Part shown: positions 1 to 4,749 of the stretch, one piece after another
How positions within the stretch are numbered: position 1 is the first letter of the stretch
Layout of the letters: every line of letters starts with the position of its first letter
NCBI GenBank assembly: GCA_011772275.1
Contig: WVZU01000337.1
Span: 1-7,675, forward strand
Direction of reading: 5' to 3'
DNA length: 7,675 nt
DNA from: Planctomycetales bacterium
GTDB taxonomy: Bacteria > Planctomycetota > Planctomycetia > Pirellulales > UBA7805
Notes under the pieces: model-generated
The model's database searches: none
What the model was told of the DNA's origin: nothing
Seen by the model: only the letters and a program-made list of their open reading frames with translations
Program-made: the position numbers and the translations under genes

Positions 1-10
1 CAACGGTCAT
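1..10 (-). CDS. 5' end of an unidentified gene leaving the window on the left (first three codons)
   Basis: Only ATG-ACC-GTT plus one base lies inside the window (Met-Thr-Val), so the product cannot be named. It is called because the initiation context is much stronger than chance. Read on the minus strand, an AAGGAGGTG Shine-Dalgarno sequence ends seven bases before the ATG, and a perfect TATAAT hexamer lies about 30 bases upstream of the ATG. The gene is transcribed in the same direction as the Pro-rich protein gene upstream but is separated from it by about 660 bp of repeat-bearing DNA, and it seems to have its own promoter. An inverted repeat between the TATAAT box and the start codon suggests regulation, possibly autoregulation. 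This is inference; the coding part must be read from the neighbouring sequence. Confidence 0.6.
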
Positions 11-11
11 C

Positions 12-40
12 GTAGGCACCTCCTTGATCTGGATGCCTAC
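12..40. promoter_or_regulatory. Inverted repeat between the -10 box and start codon (possible operator)
   Basis: GTAGGCA at 12-18 and TGCCTAC at 34-40 are perfect 7-bp inverted repeats separated by 15 bp. The outer arm directly abuts the TATAAT box and the inner arm lies between the Shine-Dalgarno sequence and the start codon. Because the predicted transcription start lies at the inner edge of the upstream arm, most of that arm would not be in the mRNA. A DNA operator bound by a dimeric regulator is therefore more likely than an RNA hairpin. This is inference from position and symmetry. Confidence 0.4.
17..25 (-). promoter_or_regulatory. Strong ribosome binding site for the left-edge gene
   Basis: The minus strand reads AAGGAGGTG followed by six to seven bases and then ATG at 10-8. 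This is nearly full complementarity to the 16S rRNA 3' end at normal spacing. It fixes the start of the gene that leaves the window and is the best Shine-Dalgarno sequence in the window. Confidence 0.75.
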
Positions 41-68
41 ATTATACCCATCAATATACAGGCGTCCA
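41..68 (-). promoter_or_regulatory. Sigma70-type promoter for the left-edge gene
   Basis: On the minus strand a perfect TATAAT -10 hexamer occupies 46-41. Sixteen bases upstream is TGGACG (68-63), which matches four of six positions of TTGACA. Transcription would be expected to start around 33-35, giving a leader of only about 24 nt before the ATG at 10. The -10 match is seen directly; the -35 assignment is weaker. Confidence 0.55.
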
Positions 69-96
69 GTTTCCCCTGACGCAATTTTTGTCGCTG

Positions 97-323
97 AATT
101 GTTCCCGATTTCCCGAATTTAGCTATTTGCACGCTCGGGCCCTGCACAATCGCATTGCACACAAGCGCGGTGCATGTGGCGAATTCGTTTGTGATGGCGC
201 TGCATTGCATGTCCCGTATTTGTGCCCTGCCGGATTTGTGCCCCGCGCGTTGCATCTCCTGGATTCAGGGGCCCGGATTTAGGGGCGATGCCAGCGCATT
301 GCATGTCCCGGATTTGGGACGCC
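97..323. repeat. Long direct repeat, copy A (227 bp)
   Basis: This segment starts with AATTGTTCCCGA and repeats, after exactly 227 bp, as copy B from 324. The first 130 bp (97-226 against 324-453) align without gaps, with about 20 mismatches by eye, or roughly 85 percent identity. The remainder aligns with small insertions and deletions. Copy A contains four units of the shorter GCATTGCATGTCC-type repeat. No protein-like reading frame is convincing on either strand, so I treat it as non-coding. Confidence 0.75.
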
Positions 324-574
324 AATTGTTCCCGAATTCCCAAATTTAGCTATTGATACGCTGGGGCGTTGCAAAATCGCACTACAGATAAGCGCATTGG
401 ATGTGGCGGATTCGCTTGTGATGTCCCTGCATTGCATGTCCCGTATTTGTGCCGTATTTGTGCGTATTTGTGCCCGCGCGTTGCATGTCCTGGATTTGGG
501 GGCGATGGCAGCGCATTACATGTCCCGGATTTGATGCCTGGGGCGATGCCCGCGCATTGCATGTCCTGGATTGG
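324..574. repeat. Long direct repeat, copy B
   Basis: This is the second copy of the 227-bp unit, directly abutting copy A. It is colinear with A up to 453, then diverges through expansion of a GTATTTGTGC run and extra copies of the short repeat. Five short-repeat units lie in it (from 392, 427, 476, 511 and 552). The end is approximate, because the last short unit (552-574) has no clear partner in A. The degree of divergence points to an old duplication rather than an assembly artefact. Confidence 0.7.
443..473 (+). repeat. Three near-contiguous copies of GTATTTGTGC
   Basis: GTATTTGTGC occurs at 443-452, 454-463 and 464-473. The corresponding place in copy A (216-241) has only one GTATTTGTGC and one GGATTTGTGC, so the run expanded after the large duplication. 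This is simple slippage-type variation. Confidence 0.75.
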
Positions 575-653
575 GGGGTGGGGCAGAGGGAGGCTGGATT
601 GGGCGGGGTCGTGACGGAGTGGAGGAAAGGGTCTGCTTTTACTCCTCCGGATG

Positions 654-678
654 CGATCTTCTGGATTGTTTAAGATCG
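654..678 (-). terminator. Stem-loop spanning the stop codon of the Pro-rich protein gene (weak)
   Basis: CGATCTT (654-660) and AAGATCG (672-678) form a perfect 7-bp inverted repeat with an 11-nt loop. The TAA stop (672-670) lies at the base of one arm. No U-run follows on the minus strand, so it is not a standard intrinsic terminator. It may be a 3'-end hairpin or coincidence. Confidence 0.25.
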
Positions 679-2400
679 GACGCCGTGGGTGCGGGCGAAG
701 TGGTGAAAGCGGCGGCGGAGGTCGAGTGTTATCCAGCCCAGGTAGAGGTTGCCGCCCAGCGAGGCGAAAAGGGCCAGCAGGCTGAGCGTGAGGAAGAGGT
801 GGGGCCGGGAGCTGCCCAAGGCGAGCGGAAGCCAGGTTGGCGGTGCCACCTCCGGCGGGACATCCCCGCTGGGCGAAGGTCCACTGGTCGGACTGGTCGG
901 TGGGTCGGCGGTGGCCGGTCCAGCCGGGTTGCCTGCGGCAGGCGCCGCTGTCTGCCGAGCGGTCTCGCCTGCGACGCCAGGGTCGCTGGGAGGCTCGACC
1001 GGGAAAGCCGGCACGGCCTCGTTGGATGCCGGTGGCCAGGGGCTGGCCCGTTTTTCCAGCGAGCGGGCCATTTCGCGCCGCACCTCTTCCAAGCTATCCG
1101 CGGGATCGGGTGTGAGGACCCGCGGTAGCACCAACGGCTGGTGGGGCGGTTGCTTGTCGGTCTCCGCCAGGGACCGGGGCAAGGTCGGTTCCAGCTCTGC
1201 GTAACGGGGCCCAACGGTCGCCTTGCCTGGTGTGGTCGCTGGATTTTCCTGGGTTGGCCCTTCGTCTGCGGCAGCCGCGAACCGGGGCGCGGTGGTCGGT
1301 TGCTCGGCTGCCGCCGGGTCGCCGTCGGTGGCGAGGGATTCGCTGGGGAGGGATTCGCCGGGGCCGGTCAAGCCGGTGTCTTGTTCCGTGGCGGCGTCGC
1401 TGACCTGTGGCGAAGGGGGGAGGGCGGACTCCGCGGATGGGGAGGCGACAGCAGCCGCGGGTGGGACAACAACGTTGTTGCTATCGATCGGTCCGCGCTG
1501 GTCGCCGCCGACAGGGGCTTGCAAATCGGGTTCCGCACCGCCAGCTTCGATTGCCTGTAAATTCCTCCGGCTGTGCAGTCGTGGCTGCAACGGGTTGTGT
1601 TTAAGACCAGCCGATGGTGGCTGGTGGGTGATCGGACTGGCCTGTTCGGCTGACGCGGGCGGGCGGTGATCTGTACCACCAGCTTCGATTGCCTGCCAAT
1701 TCTTCATGCTCTGTGGTCTCGGTTGCAACGGGTTGTGTTCAAGACCAGCCGATGGTGGCTGGCGGGTGATCGGACTGGCCTGTTCGGCTGACGTGGGCGG
1801 GAGGTGGTCCGCACCGCCAGCTTTGATTGCCTGCCAATTCTTGATGCTCTGTGGTCCCGGTTGCAACGGGTTGTGTTCAAGACCAGCCGATGGTGGCTGG
1901 TGGGTGATCGGGCTGGCCTGTTCGGCTGAGGTGGGCGGGAGGTGGTCTGAGAAAGATCCGGGGGGACAGACCAGTGGGGTGGGGTGACCGATCCAGCCCG
2001 TGTTGCTGGTGGGTCTGGGCGGATCCGAGGTTGAGCGGAGGACGCTGGGAGCCGACGGGTCCAGCGACTCAGCGTCTGCCGCCGGTTGTTGTTCAGGGTA
2101 TCTTTTGGCCAGAAAGGACGTGGCGGCCTGGCTTGGATCGGGCCGATCGTCGGGCGATGCGAGCGACAACTTTGGCGATCGCTCAATTCGTGGTAGTTCC
2201 GCATCACCGACGACAATTTGAAAACTGCTGATATTCCTCAGCTGCGGACGGACCCCCACATCGAGCTTGTCGCCGGGCTTCAAGGTCTTCAGCTGGTGGG
2301 GTTCGATTTGAATGATATATTCCGTCTCGCCGTTTTCCGTTGATTGCCAACCCACATCGACGCCTACCGCGGCAATGGCCGCGACCAGAATCGCTTGCAT
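670..2400 (-). CDS. Pro-rich, repeat-containing membrane-anchored protein of unknown function
   Basis: This 576-residue protein has three visible parts. Residues 1-75 hold a hydrophobic N-terminus (QAILVAAIAAVGV) and a compact segment with EYIIQIEP, KPGDKLDVGVRPQLRNISSF and IVVGDAELPRI. That segment resembles N-terminal blocks I associate with planctomycete secreted or membrane proteins (recall, not a search). Residues about 75-530 are Pro/Ala/Ser-rich, probably disordered, and contain three 46-residue tandem repeats (152-289). Residues about 534-556 form one transmembrane helix, followed by a basic tail rich in Arg and His. The likely topology is a long periplasmic linker anchored at the C-terminus. 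The ATG at 2400 is chosen because a good AGGGAGG sequence lies nine bases upstream. A TTG at 2547 would add 49 residues and a more basic n-region before the hydrophobic stretch, but lacks a comparable site. It lies 183 bp downstream of the DUF502 gene. No enzymatic motif is seen. Confidence 0.8.
   Translation of the reverse strand: MQAILVAAIAAVGVDVGWQSTENGETEYIIQIEPHQLKTLKPGDKLDVGVRPQLRNISSFQIVVGDAELPRIERSPKLSLASPDDRPDPSQAATSFLAKRYPEQQPAADAESLDPSAPSVLRSTSDPPRPTSNTGWIGHPTPLVCPPGSFSDHLPPTSAEQASPITHQPPSAGLEHNPLQPGPQSIKNWQAIKAGGADHLPPTSAEQASPITRQPPSAGLEHNPLQPRPQSMKNWQAIEAGGTDHRPPASAEQASPITHQPPSAGLKHNPLQPRLHSRRNLQAIEAGGAEPDLQAPVGGDQRGPIDSNNVVVPPAAAVASPSAESALPPSPQVSDAATEQDTGLTGPGESLPSESLATDGDPAAAEQPTTAPRFAAAADEGPTQENPATTPGKATVGPRYAELEPTLPRSLAETDKQPPHQPLVLPRVLTPDPADSLEEVRREMARSLEKRASPWPPASNEAVPAFPVEPPSDPGVAGETARQTAAPAAGNPAGPATADPPTSPTSGPSPSGDVPPEVAPPTWLPLALGSSRPHLFLTLSLLALFASLGGNLYLGWITLDLRRRFHHFARTHGVRS
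1534..1947 (-). repeat. Three in-frame 138-bp tandem repeats (46 residues each)
   Basis: The units are 1947-1810, 1809-1672 and 1671-1534 in reading order. Each encodes a segment starting near DHLPPTSAEQASPIT, passing through QPPSAGLEHNPLQP and ending near NWQAIEAGG. By eye, units 1 and 2 differ at about nine of 138 bases (about 93 percent identity). Unit 3 differs from unit 1 at about 19 (about 86 percent), with most changes in one 30-bp patch. The period is a multiple of three, so the frame is kept. Close identity at silent sites suggests recent duplication or homogenisation, and copy number may vary between strains. Confidence 0.95.
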
Positions 2401-2409
2401 GGATTTGAT

Positions 2410-2416
2410 CCTCCCT
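2410..2416 (-). promoter_or_regulatory. Ribosome binding site deciding the start of the Pro-rich protein
   Basis: The minus strand reads AGGGAGG, nine bases, then ATG at 2400. It favours this ATG over the longer frame that begins with TTG at 2547. Confidence 0.6.
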
Positions 2417-2474
2417 GTCTTGCGCCTGTCGAAAGGCCAGCCGGAATCTTGTTCAAAACTGGTGACTTCCTGGC

Positions 2475-2504
2475 ATCGTATCTTTTTTCGCGGAACAGGG
2501 TAAA
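2475..2504 (-). promoter_or_regulatory. Possible promoter for the Pro-rich protein gene
   Basis: On the minus strand TTTACC (2504-2499) and TACGAT (2480-2475) are separated by 18 bp, and each matches four of six consensus positions. It lies about 75 bp upstream of the preferred start. If used, it would exclude the longer TTG start. This is a weak match. Confidence 0.3.
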
Positions 2505-2528
2505 GAGGATTTGAGTCGATTGGTTTTT

Positions 2529-2545
2529 GCGAGCTGCTAGCCCGC
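2529..2545. other. Short stem-loop between the DUF502 and Pro-rich protein genes
   Basis: GCGAGCT (2529-2535) and AGCCCGC (2539-2545) pair over seven positions with one mismatch or G-U pair around a 3-nt loop. The adjoining T-run (2524-2528) lies on the wrong side for termination in either direction. It could attenuate or stabilise a DUF502 transcript that continues into the next gene, but nothing proves a role. Confidence 0.3.
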
Positions 2546-2583
2546 AATTCTGATTCACTTTGTTGCGAGCGACCGGAAGTTTT

Positions 2584-3276
2584 TCAGTTTGCAGGCTGGA
2601 CTGTTTGATAGGCTGCGGGCACGACCTTGGCAGCCATGACGCCCAGCGAAAAATAGATCTGCATCAGGTCCTCGACAGACATATCCACATCGGTGACTTT
2701 ATCGGTCGGGACAAACACGATGCCGCCGGACATGGGGACAGGCGAGGTGGGGATGTAGCAGGCCAAGCATCGTTGTCCGGCGAATTGAAATACTTGCGCC
2801 GAGGCCAGCAGGGCCAGGAATCCGCCTCCACCGGCCTGGCCGAAGGAACAATATACGACGGTCATCGATTGCATTTCGGCTTGATCCTCTTGTTGCAGCA
2901 TGTTGACCACCTGAGAAACTGGCCGGTAGATGCTGCTGATCACCGGAATGCTGCTCATCATGTCGTTCACTCGAGTTTGGACTTGATGTCGAGCGAGTGT
3001 TTTGACCAGCAGGCCGACCAGCCAGATGACGGTTAGTACGATGCCCCAGCCCAGCAGGATGCCCAGCCACTGGCGCGCTTCTGGCCCCAGGATCTGCACA
3101 CCGACTGACTGCAACGACCCCCCGACCAGGCTCTCGGGCCCCAGCATATCGACAATCTTCTGTCCCACCCACATCATGATGGCGATTGTGATCAGGATGG
3201 GCAGCAGCACCAGGAATCCGGTCATAAAGGTCGAGACAACACCGTGGTTCCAGATCCAGCGAGCGGCTCGTGTCAT
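2584..3276 (-). CDS. DUF502 family membrane protein
   Basis: The 230-residue product has the family's typical length and layout. A first transmembrane helix lies at about 14-37 (TGFLVLLPILITIAIMMWVG) and a second at about 72-92 (GILLGWGIVLTVIWLVGLLV). A cytoplasm-facing stretch follows with SSIPVISSIYRPVSQVVNML (about 108-127), then a soluble C-terminal domain with YIPTSPVPMSGG (about 174-185), FVPTD and DMSVEDLMQIYFSLGV (about 198-213). The PTSP-P-SGG and DMSVED blocks are diagnostic of DUF502 (PF04367) as I know it. The molecular function of the family is unknown. The ATG at 3276 follows an AAGGAAA sequence at slightly long spacing. The gene diverges from the flippase-like gene and precedes the Pro-rich protein gene on the same strand. 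The C-terminus is complete (TGA). Confidence 0.93.
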   Translation of the reverse strand: MTRAARWIWNHGVVSTFMTGFLVLLPILITIAIMMWVGQKIVDMLGPESLVGGSLQSVGVQILGPEARQWLGILLGWGIVLTVIWLVGLLVKTLARHQVQTRVNDMMSSIPVISSIYRPVSQVVNMLQQEDQAEMQSMTVVYCSFGQAGGGGFLALLASAQVFQFAGQRCLACYIPTSPVPMSGGIVFVPTDKVTDVDMSVEDLMQIYFSLGVMAAKVVPAAYQTVQPAN

Positions 3277-3436
3277 GTCAGAAGGTTTCCTTATGCGATT
3301 GCGGCCAGCGTGGAGTGTGGGAGGTTCCTGGGGTTGCAGCTGAGCTGACGATGCTTACCTATGGGAGGTTTTGGTGTCTGCCTCCTGCAGCCCGATGTAC
3401 TGTCCCCCCTGCGGCATGCTGGCCTGCGGCGAGAGA

Positions 3437-3452
3437 GGGGGCGGGGGGGGGG
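3437..3452 (+). repeat. Interrupted poly-G tract (G5-C-G10)
   Basis: Five G, one C, then ten G lie upstream of the flippase-like gene. It is the longest homopolymer in the window and is prone to slippage and sequencing error. Its position in a divergent promoter region makes a length-dependent effect on expression conceivable, but this is inference. Confidence 0.8.
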
Positions 3453-3464
3453 AACATTCTGACG

Positions 3465-3484
3465 AGCAACTTACGCGAGTTGCT
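3465..3484. promoter_or_regulatory. Perfect 7-bp inverted repeat upstream of the flippase-like gene (possible operator)
   Basis: AGCAACT (3465-3471) and AGTTGCT (3478-3484) flank a 6-bp centre. The size and spacing suit a dimeric DNA-binding protein. It sits just upstream of the weak plus-strand promoter candidate, 75 bp before the start codon. No T-run of terminator length follows. Confidence 0.35.
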
Positions 3485-3558
3485 TTGAACTTACAACGGG
3501 AATTGGGAAATGGTATTTTCGGGGTGGCGAAAGGAAGGCGAAAGGAAGGAGTCAGCGG

Positions 3559-4575
3559 GTGTCGGATGGTGGGTTGATTCAGGCGACCGGTTGGCCGCGG
3601 CGATGGTTTCGCTTGGCGGTACACGTTTTGGTCCTGCTGGCGGTGGCCTGGGGCGTACGGCGGACGATTGCCAGTGCGTTGGACCAGTTGGATGATTTTC
3701 CCTGGCATGTGCAGCCGCAGTGGCTGGTGGCGGCTGGTGGTTTGTATCTCTTGGGCATGTTGCCGATGGGTTTATTCTGGTACAGCTCGTTACAAGCCAT
3801 GGGCCAGCGACCTGCTTTGCTGCCAACGATGCGGGCCTATTACATCGGGCATTTGGGAAAATACGTACCGGGCAAGGCGATGGTGGTGGTCCTCCGGGCG
3901 GGTCTTTTGCGTGGCAGGCAAGTGCAGATGTCGGTGGCGGCGGCCAGCGTGTTTTTGGAGACGTTAACGATGATGGCCGTAGGTGCTTTTTTGGCCGTGG
4001 GCATATTATGTGTGTGGCTTTATCGCTACCTGCCGGGTGACGATTACCTGCTGCCGTTGGCCATCGGCTTGTGGTTGATGTCGGGCCTGCCCACCTTGCC
4101 GCCCGTTTTTCGGCGGTTGGCATTGCGGTTGGGGGTCGCCCGCGGCGATCCGCAGATCGAACAGAAGCTGCAAGGCGTCAATTACCCGTTGATGGCTACC
4201 GGGTGGATCGCGATGGCGGCGGGTTGGCTGTTGTTGGCGCTCAGCCTGTGGGCCGTGATGCGGGCATTGGGCATTGAAGGCTTGCACCCGGTCGCGGATC
4301 TGCCTTACTACACGGCTGCGGTCACGTTATCGGTGGTGGCGGGTTTCCTGTCGCTAATCCCCGGTGGCGTGTTGGTCCGTGAGATGATTCTCACGACGAT
4401 TTTAGGCGAGATCTATTTCGGCCACGTGGTACAGATTCCGCTAGCCGGTGCGACCGCCCTCAGCGTGGCGGTTGTGTTGCGACTGGTCGGCCTGACTGCC
4501 GAACTACTACTTGCCTTGTTGCTCTATTTTGTGATTCGTCATGCTCCGCGGGCAACACCAACAGAAGCGGATTGA
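3559..4575 (+). CDS. Flippase-like membrane protein (lysylphosphatidylglycerol synthase TM family, UPF0104)
   Basis: The 338-residue protein is almost entirely membrane helices, with about eight segments (roughly 16-33, 54-76, 124-153, 162-184, 211-235, 250-268 and two between 290 and 325). Two motifs point to the LPG-synthase transmembrane family (PF03706). GHLGKYVPGK occurs at about 97-106, after the first helices. GFLSLIPGGVLVRE lies at about 262-275, the usual signature near the C-terminal helices. Family members include the flippase half of MprF and AglD-like proteins. This one lacks the soluble synthase domain, so no lipid-modifying activity is implied. The start is GTG, seven bases after AAGGAAGGAG. 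Just 174 bp downstream lie a GT2 enzyme and a polytopic partner, which suggests a role in moving or handling lipid-linked sugars. The substrate cannot be told from sequence. Confidence 0.88.
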   Translation: MSDGGLIQATGWPRRWFRLAVHVLVLLAVAWGVRRTIASALDQLDDFPWHVQPQWLVAAGGLYLLGMLPMGLFWYSSLQAMGQRPALLPTMRAYYIGHLGKYVPGKAMVVVLRAGLLRGRQVQMSVAAASVFLETLTMMAVGAFLAVGILCVWLYRYLPGDDYLLPLAIGLWLMSGLPTLPPVFRRLALRLGVARGDPQIEQKLQGVNYPLMATGWIAMAAGWLLLALSLWAVMRALGIEGLHPVADLPYYTAAVTLSVVAGFLSLIPGGVLVREMILTTILGEIYFGHVVQIPLAGATALSVAVVLRLVGLTAELLLALLLYFVIRHAPRATPTEAD

Positions 4576-4600
4576 ATGCGGAAATCTTGCTTTGTAAAAT
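4572..4600 (+). promoter_or_regulatory. Promoter candidate for the glycosyltransferase pair
   Basis: TTGAAT (4572-4577; four of six) and TAAAAT (4595-4600; five of six) are separated by an ideal 17 bp. The -35 box overlaps the TGA stop of the flippase-like gene. A start near 4607 would give a leader of about 140 nt before the ATG at 4750, so the downstream pair may have its own transcript besides read-through. Confidence 0.45.
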
Positions 4601-4749
4601 AGAGCCATTCCAGCCCCAGGGCGTTGTTGGCTGTGGACTGTTCGGGAGTGCAAATGCCCAGCGTGTTTGTAAAGTCCCCGCGTTCACGACGGACGAATCC
4701 CAAGGTTGCTACCCGCGCCTGATGCCCACCACGAATTCAAGTTTTGACC

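Larger units (their letters stand above)
165..574 (+). repeat. Nine interspersed copies of a 23-nt degenerate repeat
   Basis: The consensus is GCGCATTGCATGTCC, then one pyrimidine, then GGATTTG. Copies start at 165, 200, 245, 294, 392, 427, 476, 511 and 552. The best copies (294, 511, 552) differ at one or two positions, while those at 165 and 392 are more diverged (GTGG in place of GTCC). Start-to-start distances are 35, 45, 49, 98, 35, 49, 35 and 41 bp, so the spacers vary in length and sequence. The array lacks the constant spacing and unique spacers of CRISPR. The role is unknown: a protein-binding array, a dispersed genomic repeat family or remnants of slippage are all possible. Confidence 0.7.
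11..669. other. Gene-free interval of about 660 bp dominated by repeats
   Basis: The interval lies between two minus-strand genes. From left to right it holds the start signals of the left-edge gene (12-68), a short unique stretch, the A and B duplication with its short repeats (97-574), and a G-rich unique stretch (about 573-640) with several runs of three to six G on the plus strand. Open frames of 60-80 codons exist on both strands simultaneously, as expected for repetitive GC-rich DNA. None has a ribosome binding site or a protein-like composition, so none is annotated. Confidence 0.6.
3277..3558. promoter_or_regulatory. Divergent intergenic region between the DUF502 and flippase-like genes
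   Basis: These 282 bp must hold control signals for both directions. Seen here are an interrupted G-tract (3437-3452), a perfect 7-bp inverted repeat (3465-3484), and a weak plus-strand pair TTACAA-N17-TATTTT ending about 35 bp upstream of the GTG start. The ribosome binding site AAGGAAGGAG (3542-3551) lies seven bases before the GTG. I could not identify a convincing promoter for the DUF502 gene. No short coding frame is convincing. Confidence 0.5.

Noticed and set aside
165..574. CRISPR array
   Set aside because: The repeats are degenerate, spacers vary widely in length, the spacers are themselves duplicated between copies A and B, and no cas gene is present.
573..608. G-quadruplex in the G-rich stretch
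   Set aside because: There are four or more G-runs, but one loop is about ten bases, so the classical pattern is not met. I only note it as G-rich.
37..673. Several open frames of 60-80 codons on both strands of the left intergenic region
   Set aside because: They overlap one another on both strands, follow the repeat units, have no ribosome sites and have repeat-driven compositions. They are shadows of the repetitive DNA.
571..2231. Plus-strand frames opposite the Pro-rich protein gene, up to 185 codons
   Set aside because: These are antisense shadows of a GC-rich, Pro-rich gene. They lack starts with ribosome sites and recognisable domains, while the minus-strand frame has signal, repeat periodicity and a membrane anchor.
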